This document shows positions 49,201-59,824 of a DNA stretch of 64,000 nucleotides, in pieces; the stretch's first letter is position 1; every line of letters begins with the position of its first letter. Origin of the DNA: Nissolia schottii. Its lineage: Eukaryota > Streptophyta > Magnoliopsida > Fabales > Fabaceae. The DNA is taken from NCBI GenBank assembly GCA_003254905.1, contig QANU01009600.1:65472-129471 (forward strand), in the 5' to 3' direction. The translations under genes and the position numbers were made by a program. Under the pieces are notes generated by a model that saw only the letters and a list, made by a program, of their open reading frames with translations, was not told the origin of the DNA and ran no database searches.

Positions 49201-49392
49201 AGCAAACTAGGGCACGCAGTGAGTAACAAGAAGAAGAAGATTGGAACGAACCGCGATAATGAGCCAGAGATCGAGAGGGGCTTGCTCGGCCTTGAGGATG
49301 TCGAGGATGTCGGAGGCGTCCCTGGGAAGCTGGTCGAGCGCAACCCTAACCTCCTCCTCGGAGTTCTGCACCGGAATGTACACGGACGCCAT
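34277..49392 (-). CDS. CTR9: CTR9 homolog, Paf1 complex TPR subunit (VIP6/ELF8)
   Basis: CTR9 is a scaffold of the nuclear Paf1 complex, which travels with RNA polymerase II and promotes histone modification; the Arabidopsis version (VIP6/ELF8) controls flowering. Exons, 5' to 3': 49392-49252, 48666-48600, 48444-48250, 47558-47458, 45583-45530, 45323-45207, 45122-45059, 44937-44723, 44586-44502, 43973-43873, 43116-43024, 42189-42121, 42019-41927, 41831-41568, 40155-40075, 39991-39833, 39629-39534, 38652-38551, 38468-38361, 38261-38037, 36155-35889, 35785-35714, 35212-34913, 34456-34277. They sum to 3249 nt, 1082 residues; Arabidopsis has about 1090. Start MASVYIPVQNSEEEVRVALD is family-typical. 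Tetratricopeptide repeats fill residues 50-780 (ALNYLANHFFFTGQHFLVEQ, YYNLARSYHSKGDYDKAG). A charged coiled coil follows (811-923), then a basic tract KKRRKGGKRRKK, and an acidic, serine-rich tail ending GDDASDEE. Intron 6 begins with GC. A single N lies in an intron at 38976. Confidence 0.96.
36466..37690 (-). mobile_element. LINE relic in CTR9 intron 20
   Basis: On the minus strand CQILQWPLVYLGICLGGNPK (about 37680-37620) is the reverse transcriptase block also seen in the relic at 15585-17375. The later GGLG-type and zinc-binding regions are badly decayed. The 3' end near 36470-36600 shares AAGAGAAATAAAAAGATAGG-like sequence with the other copies. It lies in the sense direction of CTR9, inside the 1.9-kb intron 36156-38036. 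Confidence 0.7.
41050..41330. repeat. Repeat remnants around CAAAAGTTTAAGC in CTR9 intron 14
   Basis: AAGAATCATCTTTCTCAAAAG followed by TTTAAGCTGATGG, then CTTAACACCCCCCC, then AAGAACCATTTTTCCCAAAA. Related pieces occur at about 39110-39150 and 39330-39370 in another CTR9 intron and, reversed, at about 43803-43840. This is an unclassified dispersed plant repeat, probably old LTR sequence. Confidence 0.35.
44296..44440 (+). repeat. Au SINE in CTR9 intron 9
   Basis: GAGCCTCAGCGCAACAGTAA, GGTTGCTGCCTTGTGACCTA, a decayed B box (GATCACATGTTTATATCC), then TGGAAACAGCCACTCCGCTT and GCGGGGGGTAAGACATCTAC match the tRNA-derived Au SINE family of flowering plants. It is antisense to CTR9, lies between exons 9 and 10, and appears nearly full length but mutated in the B box. 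Confidence 0.75.
46210..46590 (+). mobile_element. LINE reverse transcriptase fragment, plus strand
   Basis: A frame with GVLLGTNSKSITFWDPVVEK followed by ISRHLGTGKRLIF, and after a stop GWITLTHACLSL, matches the (Y)LGVPLGGNPxxxxFWDPVLEKI...RITLIxACLS block of plant LINEs. It lies antisense in CTR9 intron 4, adjacent to an oppositely oriented LINE piece. Confidence 0.7.
46640..46930 (-). mobile_element. LINE 3' end, minus strand, in CTR9 intron 4
   Basis: On the minus strand CIWLEWNSCTFNDK matches WCIWLECNYRIFNDK of the 15585-17375 relic. The following region (TTTCCAATCTCTCAATATAT, GAGAGGGAAAAACCTCT on the plus strand) is collinear with 15690-15740. It is the terminal part of the same LINE family. 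Confidence 0.75.
47020..47457. other. CTR9 intron 4 remainder
   Basis: No gene or clear repeat is seen. Short reading frames here lack family features. Confidence 0.4.
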
Positions 49393-49668
49393 TGATTTCC
49401 GGAAAAAGGGTTCGAAACGCGAACTATGCAACGACAAAGCCCTAGCTACTTCTCTCTATCTCCCCGAAATTGGCGAAAGATGGAGAACTGTCACGCGAGG
49501 AAGAGTGAGGCATGGAAAGACACCGTTCTGGTTCTCCACTCTCAAGCTCCTTACATTTTATTTTTTTATTTTTATTTTTATTTTTATTTTTTGTGAATCC
49601 AACATACTTTTCTTCAATAAACCCCAAATTCGGTAATGTGAAATTAATTCGGTAACGTGAAATTTAAC
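49393..49668 (-). promoter_or_regulatory. CTR9 5' leader and proximal promoter
   Basis: The interval between the CTR9 start codon and the SINE. It contains a (ATAAAA)n-like run at about 49560-49590 and no evident TATA box in the expected place. Confidence 0.35.
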
Positions 49669-49681
49669 ATCAAAAGATTTG

Positions 49682-49862
49682 AACCAACGGGGGGTCCAAG
49701 TGGTAAGCGACTTGGATAAGGTCCCGAGTTTGAGACCTTGTGTACGCAATTATCCCTCCCCGCTGGGAGACTCACCCGCCATAGCTAGGTGCGCGACCCA
49801 GGTCGACCCGGATTAGTCAAGGCTAAGCCTTGAATACCGAGCAGGCAACCTAAAAAAAAAAA
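49682..49862 (+). mobile_element. tRNA-derived SINE with perfect 13-bp target duplication
   Basis: The body begins AACCAACGGGGGGTCCAAGT, has an A-box-like TCCAAGTGGTAAGCG and a B-box-like GAGTTTGAGACC at about 49727, and ends in a run of A. ATCAAAAGATTTG flanks it exactly at 49669-49681 and 49863-49875. This is the classic signature of LINE-mediated insertion. The intact duplication suggests a recent event, about 290 bp upstream of the CTR9 start codon. Confidence 0.88.
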
Positions 49863-49875
49863 ATCAAAAGATTTG

Positions 49876-50720
49876 GCTATGTCTAGTTGACATGAGTGAC
49901 TTTAAGGGAGAAGTATCAAATGTGGGAGGTGGGGAAATTTACTAATAAATATATTTGTCTCTATTTTAGTTTAGCAAAGAGTCATCTACAATTAGATTCA
50001 AAGGTTATCTGTACAATCATACACTCGATTGTAGAAGTTGATCCTGATTTCTTAAGGAGTTGAATGTGATGCCATCATACAAGGCATGTTCGCTTGGGAA
50101 GCAGAGGAGGATTGCTATGATATATGACAATTGGTAGGAATCCTATAATAAACTCCTTACATTTTTGCTTGGTTTATAGCATTATGTGCCATATAATATT
50201 TATTATCATTGTATCTATTATTGCTTATTGCTTGTGTTATAATATTTATTATCCTAAGCCCTGTAATATATGTTTGTCGCTTTGTTATTAACCTTTTTAA
50301 TATTTGTTATCAAGGTTACTAAACTCGAAAGTTTAAGTAAACTCGTAGAGCATTAGCAAACTCGAATTGTAAACTTGACTCGTAAACTCATAAGAGTTTA
50401 CATATGTAAAAAAAAATGTTATAAACAATATAATTAGGAACTAAACATGGTTAAATATTGTATTTATAATTGAAATTGAATAATGTTAACTTTAAATTGA
50501 ATTCATGAAAGAAATATCACAAAACACACCTTAATGCATGACACTTAGTTGTTATGTCATATTTTATTTTGTACGTGTATTATTTTATTGTTCGATTAAA
50601 TATAGCTCAACTATGATAAATATATGTAATTAGCTTAATAAACTCAATAAATATTGTCTAACATAAACAAAGTTAGGTAAGTATTTAACCAAGATACAAA
50701 ATTTGTACATTAGGTAAATT
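49876..50720. other. Intergenic AT-rich stretch
   Basis: No coding sequence recognised. ACTCGTAAACTC-type short repeats occur around 50310-50400. Confidence 0.4.
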
Positions 50721-51724
50721 TGTAACACCCCTACTAACTGTTCACGCTATAGTCGTAAGCAATGCTCACAAGGTTGTTATCTATTTTGATTGGGTTACTT
50801 CTAGCCCTTACTTTTAGCTTTGCAAATATTTCTTACTTGACAATATGGACCATTTTGAAAACATTATTCCTTTTCTTTCTAAATTATGAGTTATACGTGA
50901 TCAAGAAAGCAAATGTATATATATAAGCAAACGATAGAGTCCAAACAGACTTAAGCGACAACCGACACATGGCATAAAGGATCTATATATATGTATAGAG
51001 ATACAAGTACATGGTCCAAAATACAAACACACAGTGGATTAATAATACATATTACATTTAATGCACATAATCGTTAATGGCCTGTCTAGACCATTTAACT
51101 GTTACATCACACAAATACTAATCACTGCCAGACGTGGTGAAAAGGGTAGCTCTTGCTTCTTCTGTGATCTTCCGGCTTCGAGAACGATGCCTCGTCCTCT
51201 CAGGTGTACTGGTTGTGCTCGCTTGGAATCATAAAGGAGTAGGGGTGAGAACATTGCGTTCTTAGTGGGAATCCTAAGCTATAACTATCGTTTCATTACT
51301 CTATTATGATCCAGGCCACTCAAGAAATCTCTAAGTGTCATTGCATACTAATCTTCCTACTGGTTATTATCATCCGTCCTAATCCTGAGTAGCTTTATCT
51401 ATTTACTAGGTGATTGGGGATCTCTAATCTTCACATTACCTAGGAATTCGTGCTTATTACTTTTTTCTTGAGTACTGTAACGTCTGATCACATACTCGCG
51501 TAGTTTATAACTTCCATATAGGCCATCTCGAGAGTCTTCTTGACGGTAACTTACATGATATACATACTTACATTTATACATATATACATACATCACATAT
51601 CTTATGCATGAGGGGATCTGGGATTCTCTTACGCGACTTGTTAAGCTTGCATATCGGGGTCGCGTCCTTCTTAGTTCTTTATGTCCTTCCACCTTTGTAG
51701 TCGTGGCTATCCGGCTACAACCTA

Positions 51725-52440
51725 TATAACATCCCACATTTTTTTTCCTTAGGAAAATTTCGCGTAATTAATAAATCACAAGCCTATATTTAAGACTGAA
51801 AGTTTGATTAAAAATTATTTCTAAAAATGTCAGTAAAAAATAATGGTGTCATAATCTCGCGAAAATTTTGCGAGATTCAAATTAGAGTCCGGTCATCTCC
51901 AGGAATTTAAATAAGTGTTCGAGGTACCAATTAATTACACTCTTATAAAGGGGAAAAATTTACGAGTAACTAATATTGATTTAAATTCCTCATGTTAAAT
52001 GTTTGTTTAATGTAGAATTTTGTGTTGATAATTTCCATGTCATCCGTTAATTTTTCGCACGCATGCTTGCACTCGTAACTAGACAGTTAACGAACAAACA
52101 TGACCGAAATTGTATTAATTTCAGAGCCAAGTCCGGCTTCCTCACCTGCAGCACGGCAAAGCCATGCTTCCACCACCTAACCAATCACTTCACCTCCCCC
52201 ACCACTGTGCAGCCATCATCACACCATCCCATTAAATGCCCCAAAGTCTTCATCATTTTCTTCTCTCACCCGAAGCCTCCTCTCACCACATTTGCAACTT
52301 CATCTTCCCATTTCTTCTCTTTTTCACTTCCTCCATCAGTTCCCTCAAGTTCCCTAAGTTCTCTCAAACCCACATACATACACACAACCACCACCTTCTT
52401 CAAGCTTTTTCCTTGGAGGGGGTAACCATTTACTTGAAAC
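51725..52440 (+). mobile_element. Opposite-strand LTR start fragment
   Basis: TATAACATCCCACATTTTTTT followed by TCCTTAGGAAAATTTCGCG is a diverged version of the family's 5' end in plus orientation. Its 3' end is not found. The CT-rich stretch 52140-52400 is not assigned. Confidence 0.45.
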
Positions 52441-52705
52441 TCCAAGCACCATGAGGAAAAACTCTCCTTAACATCCGTCCCACCAACTTTCCTAAGAAAG
52501 TGCGTACAAACTTGCCTAAACCATCCATTGATGGTTTTATTTGTTCTTATTTGTGATTTTGACAAATGATGTGATAAACGTTTTAAATGAACTTGGTATA
52601 TGTGGGGTGCATTTTGATGGTTGAAATCTATGATTAAATGGCCAAAGTTGGGTAAACAACCAAGATTCTGAGAAGAAGGAAACGAAAATATTGTTATAGG
52701 TCTGT

Positions 52706-53072
52706 GGTCATTCGAATGACCAGTCATGGCCATTCGAATGAACCACAAGAAAGTCTTTATAAACTGAGTCAGACAGGAGTCATTTGAATGACTAGGCCTT
52801 GGGTTATTCAAATGAAAACCTAAAATTTTCAATTTAATATCACGAAGTACAAGTCATTCGAATGACTAGCATCAGTCATTCGAATAAGCCATTGAATTTA
52901 CCAAACTAAGAAAGCAAGGCCTATATCATTCGAATAACCCATCCAGGGTCATCCGAATGACCTATCGAATGACCCTACGATAGTCATTCGAACGACCCGC
53001 GATTTTTAACACTTGTTTTCAAAATCATTCGTAGTTCATTCGAAAGACCCTAGGGGATTCATTCGAATGACC
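52706..53072. repeat. CATTCGAATG palindrome cluster 2
   Basis: GGTCATTCGAATGACC (52706-52721), CATTCGAATG at 52731, and many exact or one-off copies (CATTTGAATG, TATTCAAATG, CATCCGAATG, CATTCGAACG) to 53072, spaced roughly 20-50 bp. Confidence 0.9.
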
Positions 53073-53619
53073 ACTGACCTATAACAGGTCCTGGTGGTTT
53101 TTCTTGCTTTCCATCCTTCCACTAACCCATTTTCATTCATCAAAACACACAACTAACTCACATAGATCACCCAAGGGTGATTTAGGACTAGTTTCCCCCA
53201 CTTTCAAGATGGTAGGATGTTGAGGAGGAATGCTTGGGATCCAAGCTTGCTTTGTCCTTCCACTAAGAAGAAAAACTTGGGGAGTATAATGGTGATGGTG
53301 ATTTATGTGGCCACTTGGGTTGAGGAGGACAGTGAGGAGTAGTCCTTGGTGGTTTTGTGGGGAGAAACGGAAGTAGAGCTTCAAGCTTTGCTTGATAAGA
53401 ATGGTGGACTATGGTGGAAGCTTGGCTTTCTTTGGTTTCCCTTGAAAAGAAATGGAGAGGAAGTGGTGATGAGAAGTGGAATTAGCTGCAGATGGGGTCT
53501 CGATGGTTGAAGTAAATTATGGAAAGATTTGAATGGGTGGGTAGAGTGTGAGAGTGAGTGAATAGTGGAATAGGGGTGGACTCGGGGTGCTTGGCGAGGA
53601 TGCATATCTTCCTAATGGA

Positions 53620-54695
53620 CGATAATATATGACGTGGCTGAGGGACATCGAGTTAGGGGCATGCTGCTTCTTCCGTTGCACCAGGTATCTTTACCGCTGC
53701 TGGACCTGAACCTGAACCTGCGCCTGGTCTACTACCGTCACAGATGGATTTGATAATGGGCCATCTTGATACTATTAGTGTTTCCTCGGCTCAACAGGAT
53801 TGGGCCATCCATCAACTAGACATGGACGTGGGCTCCCTATGTACCCCACTTCGGCGTGCCATACTTCGCGTACCCGCTCGATCTTGGGGAACCCTCGAAT
53901 GTCGGCGCTACTCCTATGGCTATGGATGAAGATAAGGCTCAGGGTTCGGGCGACAGTGCTTAGGGGATTAGGGCTAGCCAGGATTAGGATGGCTTAAGGG
54001 TTTTGGCTGGTTTTGGGGTTTTTGGTTTACAACCCACGATAGTTCTAGGAAATTTTGTAATGGTTTAGGTTTGCAATTTAACTATCTTAATTATCCCTTT
54101 TGGTAATTTAACAGTTTATTACTGAAACTCCCCTTTTGCTTTTGCATTATCTTATATCTTTTAATTGTACTCTGTGGCTCGTGTTAGTTTAATCCTAAGT
54201 AAGAAATTGGGACAAGGAAGTGTGAAGTTGCTATGGATTTGGGATGGATGAAATTGATGTATTCTTGCTATTATTTTATTGAAGTCATTTGACCAGTCTG
54301 GAATTCGAGGCATTCGAAATGACCAACTAGGGGTCATTCGAATGAATCTTAGGGAGGAGTCCTCTTAGGTGTTGTAAGTGTTTGCGTTTCTTGAGGTTTT
54401 TCCCGTTTTCCTATCTTTGAGGATTCCTTTACGTTCAGTGGGGGTTTTGCCACTCACTTCATCGATTGACCTAGTTTCGTACGAGGCTTGTTGAGCTTAT
54501 GTCCTAGCTCTGTGTCGTGTATCGTCCCTCCACGGTGGCATAACTGATCGGTTGCACCCACACCATCTCAAGTTAATCAGACTCAAAAAGGACGCATGTA
54601 CCTAAGTTCAAGCTATGTGGTTCCATAGAGTGTACACCGTCGTCGTGCTCGAAAGCACAGTGTAGCTCAGTCCTCAAGCTCACTAGGACCAAAAT
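53620..54695 (-). other. Internal region of the LTR element at 54710-57079
   Basis: This stretch lies downstream of the primer site in the element's direction. No gag or polymerase domain is recognised. A proline-rich coding-like stretch at about 53700-53930 is not identified. Either the element is non-autonomous or it is truncated. A single CATTCGAATG lies at about 54337. Confidence 0.4.
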
Positions 54696-54707
54696 GCTCT
54701 GATACCA
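54696..54707 (-). other. tRNA-Met primer-binding site
   Basis: On the minus strand this reads TGGTATCAGAGC, complementary to the 3' end of plant initiator tRNA-Met and standard for LTR retrotransposons. It lies two bases after the LTR end at 54710, which fixes the orientation and 3' boundary of that LTR. Confidence 0.85.
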
Positions 54708-54709
54708 AA

Positions 54710-57079
54710 TGAAACACCCTTACTAGCCATTTATGTTATAGTCGTAAATGCGACACATAGGGTTGTTGCTGCTTTGGTTGGGATTACTTATAGTCCCTAT
54801 ACCTTAGAAAGTAGTCTGTTTATGAAAATATGGACCGGTTTCAATACTCTTTAGTACATATTCATGATTAGAAATAGGAGTCGCGCGTGAATGGAATATA
54901 TAGCAAGTAATAAAGCCTCATGGTGAAACACTAGTTCTTCTAGACATATTGAATGAACCATCATAAGCGAAGCATAATAAGTTGTATCACATAATCGGTC
55001 CCACGCAATCAGGTCAATTAAGAATATGCATAATACTAATAATGCCATATTTACACATAGCTTATTGCGTCTGTACAAGGGTTACCATCGGCTATGCAAA
55101 GGTCTTGCCACTACTCTTTGTCAGGATCCTCATCCGGGTCTTCTTTTTCCTCTAAATTTAACTCCATGGGGTCTTCCTCGTCTGAATCCTCACTAGTGGA
55201 TGCTGGCGAATCCAAGACTAGGGAGTCGTAGTCTTCCTCTTCCTCTCGAGAAATCTCGGGGAACGAAGGCAGGTCTCGGCGTGCTGTGGAGGGTCCTGCC
55301 TCGGCGTCGTGGGCCCGTGGGGCTAGGCGGTGTCAGAAAAAGGGGTTTACCTTCTTCCTCGATCCTTGGCGGTAGCAGGAAGACCGTGTGGGAGGTGGTA
55401 GGGAATTTGGATCCACCTCAACGTCTTTCTCGTACAGTGGAGGCTCCTCGTAGTCATTATCTAGAATGATCGAGGTAGTAGGCGTGGATCCTCGGCCTCC
55501 TGATAGCAAATAGCTATGTACTACCATCGTAACCCCAATACGGGGTTTACACGATGGGGAACCGTACTCCAGTCGTATCTGATCTGTCGGTGGAAGGCTC
55601 GTTACTGTCATCTGGCATCATTAGCAAGTGGGGGTGAGAACCATGAGTTCTCAGTGGGCATCTATCATGGCTACTAATTTCTTTGGCTCAGTTATGATCC
55701 AGGCCACTTAGAAGATCTCTAAGTGTCATGCCATTCTACATTTCCTAGTTCATTTTAATCTTGCTATTCCTGAACGGCTTTATCTAAGTTACTAAGTATC
55801 AGGAGAATCTAGTGTTTGCCCTAAGGGATTAGGGGTTACCTATCGAGCTTATTAACATTAGTTGTACTATGCTTAGGGGATACTAGGGCTTACTTCCGGG
55901 TAATTAGACCAGACTCTCTTACCATACATACATTTACATACATATAAATGTACAAACATACAATCACATTCCATGCATGAGGGACTTGGGGATTCTCTTA
56001 CGCGCCCTACGACTGCGTCTTCTTTCGTTACTTCTGTGTCTATCATTATCCTTCGTAGTCCGTGGGACCGTCGCCCCCTTCGGCTACGACCCACTCAATA
56101 TTATCGTCTCGTCGGTGACCAGCCAACACTCCTTTCCTGAGTGGTAGCTAACCACGAATGCTCGCAAGCATATTCTCATCGACCGACGATAGGAGGTGAC
56201 CATCCGGCATGCCAGATGGTGAGGGTTTTACTTTCATTCTTTCTTCGTGCATCCAGTTTAAAACCCGCGTTTAGGCCAATGCCTGCGTTTCATGATCTTT
56301 GGACCAGTTTACCTTGCGAAACTGGTGGGGGTTTGTTAGGTGTGACGTGCCAAGAGAGGGGATTTCCTATTACATAACTACGTACTTTTCTTCAAGGTAC
56401 ACTGAGCCCTTATCGACCAGAACCTTCTTAAGAAACTTCCTTGTTCCCTAGGATTCAATTATGATCTTTATTTACGTTAGGCATTGCATTTCTAGTGATC
56501 TAGGGTTGCCCTAAGATCCTAGTGGCAACCGGGTCCTCATGATGCATGATAATGAAATTACAGCTCATATATATATACTACGCATACACATTCATACATA
56601 AAATTAAATTATGGAAGCCGACAGGTCATTCGAATGACACCTTTAGGTCATTCGAATGACATTAAGTTTTGGCTCTTGGGATGGTGCAAAAATGGTCATT
56701 TGAATGACCTATGAGTGGTCATTCGAATGATTCTGGCCTTTCCTCTTTTATATCACTCAGTGAGGTTTTCATTCTAATGTCCAAGGCCAGGGCATTCTAA
56801 TTTCCTGATTAGTAGTTTGGGTCCATTTAAGGTATTCAGGAATTCATTTTCTTATCAGTGTATTTTTATGGGCGTTTTCGGTACCTAAACACTTCTAGAG
56901 CCTTTCCGGAAATGGTCTCGAGTCTTGGAAAAGTTTGCAAGATCGTAACACCCTAGCTTGACTGGGTTTTTTTGAGTTAAGCGCGCATTTTAATCTTCTT
57001 CGTATTTGTACCCATTGATCGACTTTTGTGATTATTTATTTAACGAGATTTTCATAAGGAAAAAATCCGGGATGTTACA
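54710..57079 (-). mobile_element. 5' LTR of a minus-strand retrotransposon
   Basis: On the minus strand it begins TGTAACATCCCGGATTTTTT and ends GGGTGTTTCA, then TT and the primer site. It is 2370 bp long. It belongs to the same family as 28997-32945, sharing the GTTGTT..TTTGGTTGGG block near its end and CCTCATGATGCATGAT in the middle. Long LTRs of this kind are typical of Ty3/gypsy chromovirus-type elements, but no coding domain is present to confirm it. Confidence 0.75.
56624..56730. repeat. CATTCGAATG palindrome cluster 3
   Basis: GGTCATTCGAATGACA, GGTCATTCGAATGACA, GGTCATTTGAATGACC and GGTCATTCGAATGATT within about 105 bp, inside the LTR 54710-57079. Confidence 0.9.
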
Positions 57080-57863
57080 TATGGAAGCTTTCTTTAGGAA
57101 GACTAAGAGAAATCTATGAGGTTAAGGTTAGGGAAGTTAAGTCTAGGTTTTGTGCAGTGAAGTTTCTGCGTCAGTGTTTTGACAGGATAACGACTGAGTG
57201 TGTAAATGGATAGAGTTTTGCTAAGGTTTGTTCTCCTATGTCATGTTTTTGGAAGAACACATGGCTATTTATGGGCCAAGCCACGAAATTTCCTTTCCCA
57301 AAATGACCTTGGAGTTAATTCTAATTTTGCCCTTTGATGACATAAGCGATGATGTCACACTTAATGACTAATCATGCTTAGTCACCATTGAGGATAAGCT
57401 TTGAAAATTTGACTCACAAATGGTGAGTTTATGGCCACATATTTCTCTCTCTCTTGGCCGAATTTGTGGTCAAAATTTTTTAGACCAAATACTGATCAAT
57501 TTGATCGTGTTTGGTCATTACCGGTTTTGGTATTTCGCATACGGGTGTCCTAATAATATTCTAATCACATCCTTGTGATCTACTAATTTTTCTATTGAGG
57601 AAATTGGGTTAATCTAGAGCATTTATTAATTTACTTCCGTAAGACTACGTTTTTACAGATATCTTAGATACGCACACCACTAAATTCTGAGGATTAAAAG
57701 GAATTAAAATAGTGTTTGCAGAATGTTATGAAACCAAGCAGAATTATTTCTACAGGTGTTTTTAACCTAAGAATTCATGTTTCTAAAATTTTAACCTATA
57801 CAGAGGGCTTATACCGGTATTTATCATGTGAAATCTTTACTAAGGAAAAAGTGGGATGTTACA

Positions 57864-59619
57864 CAAATCCCTAAGAAATCAGGGTTTTTCAACCGTATAA
57901 CATTCCTAATAATGGGAACCTTCCATGTCCCCCAAGCACCCCTCGCATTTCATGCGACAATTATCATTGAGGGTAAGAACTAGACCTGAGGTCATCCTTC
58001 TGCCTTCAACTAGCTTTCCATAACTGAACCTTCCTTCTAGAATCTTGATTATTTGCTCATCGTGCTTTCTACTTAGATGCAATGAAGTCAATCAATTTGT
58101 CATCATCAATGGTTTCTAGCCCCATACTCTCCCCAAAATTCCAAGTTTCTGGTGCTTCCACTATGAACCCAAAACAATTTTCTTCTTCGTCCTCCTCACT
58201 AGAGTGATGTTCAGTCTCAAAGGCACATGAATCCCCACTATTTACGAGTAATTCGTTTTGGGAACGAAGTCACCTGTACAGGAGTAGAGGGTGAGGAAGA
58301 CACCTTAACAGAAGCTCAAATGCTTGAATGGAAGCTTCAAGCAGGTTCCTCTTGGACAGAGTGCGGTAGTGAGGTATGTACCTGCAAAGGCACTCTGGCA
58401 TTCAAGTAAGCACAAATATTAGGTGAATTATCTAGGAAGGGAATGAGTGATACCTGGTGACTGGGGTCATGTGCCTTATATACGAGATAGGATGCTAATA
58501 TAGAGATAAAGCGAAGGGAGTTTGTTTAACCACTCCCTGACTCATCTTTTTTCCGCTTATCTAGGAATTAGTTACAGATTGGGAGAGGAAAAGTCGTGAC
58601 TACCTCCTTTTAGCTTTGTGGGGCTAGATCGGACTCGAAGTCTTGGGCTTGCGACCTTCTCCTCTTCTAGGCGTCATGAAGCTCTCTCCCTTTGGGCCTG
58701 TGTGACCAGGTGAGTAGAGTTTCTTTTACTCTTTAGTGGGCTGGGGTTCTTTGAGTATTTTAGGAAATGTGAGTTTCTCTCCCTCCTTAGAGAGTTAAAG
58801 CTCCCCGAACCCTCGGTCTTTAGCTCGTAACACCCACTATCTTGGTTTCGAAAATTTGAAGCAGCTTCGGCTTCATTATTTGCTATAGAGCAGCTACCAC
58901 CACCATTGTCTTCAACGATCAAGTTAGTTGTAGGAATGTGAATTTGGTGCACTCCATCACCACTCTCTTGGTCTTGTTGATGTATCGTTTCTCATAAACA
59001 TTGCTAGTCCTCCTCCTTGAAATCTTCTCAGCGATAGCACTGTTGAAGGCTTTCAAATCCTGACAGAGCTAAAAGGCTAGGATCAGAGTTTTGGTCCCTA
59101 CAGTTCTAACCTTCCTTCACGGTATTAAGTCTTGCATTCATAGTGGGTTCAACTTCACTTGGGTTCTTAAGTGGGCCTTGGTCTAAATTTTTTTCGTGTA
59201 GTTCATGTCCATCACTAGACAATCCATTGATGTCAATGTTAACAAGGCCCATGTCAAAATTAATGTCATGTGCCCCAAACCTTATATTATTATTTTTTCG
59301 TTGCTCTTGCTGAGAAAATCTTCCTACACACCTTCCTTGTACGATATCTTCATTAACCATTGCATTATTCTTGGATGACAGTTGCTAATTTTCATCATTG
59401 ATTATCAATCCCCCATTTTCATCCATGGTTCTATCACCATTGCTACTGATAGGAAGGAAACCGTTCAACCTCCTATTGCGTCGCCCGACCACCGCTATCA
59501 ACTCTTTTGTTGGATGATGATTGCAATGAATGACCATCATTCTTCCTGTGCACATGTGTATCGTGATCATTGCTATGCCAAGTCCCCCTATCACATTCAC
59601 GAACGGGTATGCCAAACTA
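57864..59619 (-). pseudogene. Degenerate coding remnants of unknown origin
   Basis: Minus-strand frames at 59106-59360 (NNNIRFGAHDINFDMGLVNI), 58674-58952 and about 58090-58260 (acidic: HHSSEEDEEENCFGFIVEAP) are separated by stops. The charged, low-complexity style resembles the linker regions of LINE ORF1 proteins, but no diagnostic domain is visible, so the identity is open. Confidence 0.3.
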
Positions 59620-59804
59620 GATAGAAAACAGAAAAAATGAATAAATGAATTCATTAACTTGAGCCAAATATGCAACAAGATGGAGACTTGCGAAGCAAGC
59701 AAGCTGAGCACATGTGCTATGTGGTAACTTAACTAACAAATATATATAACTAACCAATTAACAAACAGAAACAGTTAACAAATTGTTCTAAGTGTCCCCT
59801 ATTA
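59620..59804 (-). mobile_element. Candidate 3' LTR of the copia element
   Basis: The sequence following the polypurine tract TTTGAGGGGGG (minus strand, 59815-59805). It starts TAATAGGGGACACTTAGAAC instead of the usual TG, contains GTTAACTGTTTCTGTTTGTT, and has no certain end. Without the 5' LTR for comparison the boundaries are tentative. Confidence 0.35.
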
Positions 59805-59824
59805 CCCCCCTCAAACGTGGCGTG

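Larger units (their letters stand above)
50721..57863 (-). mobile_element. Outer TGTAACA-family LTR with nested insertions
   Basis: The left end TGTAACACCCCTACTAACTG matches the left end of the LTR at 28997. The right end GTGGGATGTTACA and the preceding 780 bp (57080-57863) match its right part, including ATGACATAAGCGATGATGTC and ACTGATCAATTTGATCGTGT. Between them lie an opposite-strand LTR start at 51725, a segment at 52560-53610 related to the middle of the 28997 LTR, internal sequence of a second element, and the LTR at 54710-57079. I read this as one LTR repeatedly invaded by relatives; the exact nesting is uncertain. Confidence 0.55.

Noticed and set aside
52266-52832. 188-codon minus-strand frame, the longest unbroken one in the LTR cluster
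   Set aside because: It runs through the palindrome cluster and a CT-rich repeat stretch. The composition follows the repeats and no domain is visible.
54851-56094. Several 70-90 codon frames between 54851 and 56377
   Set aside because: They lie inside the LTR, overlap on both strands and show no family features.
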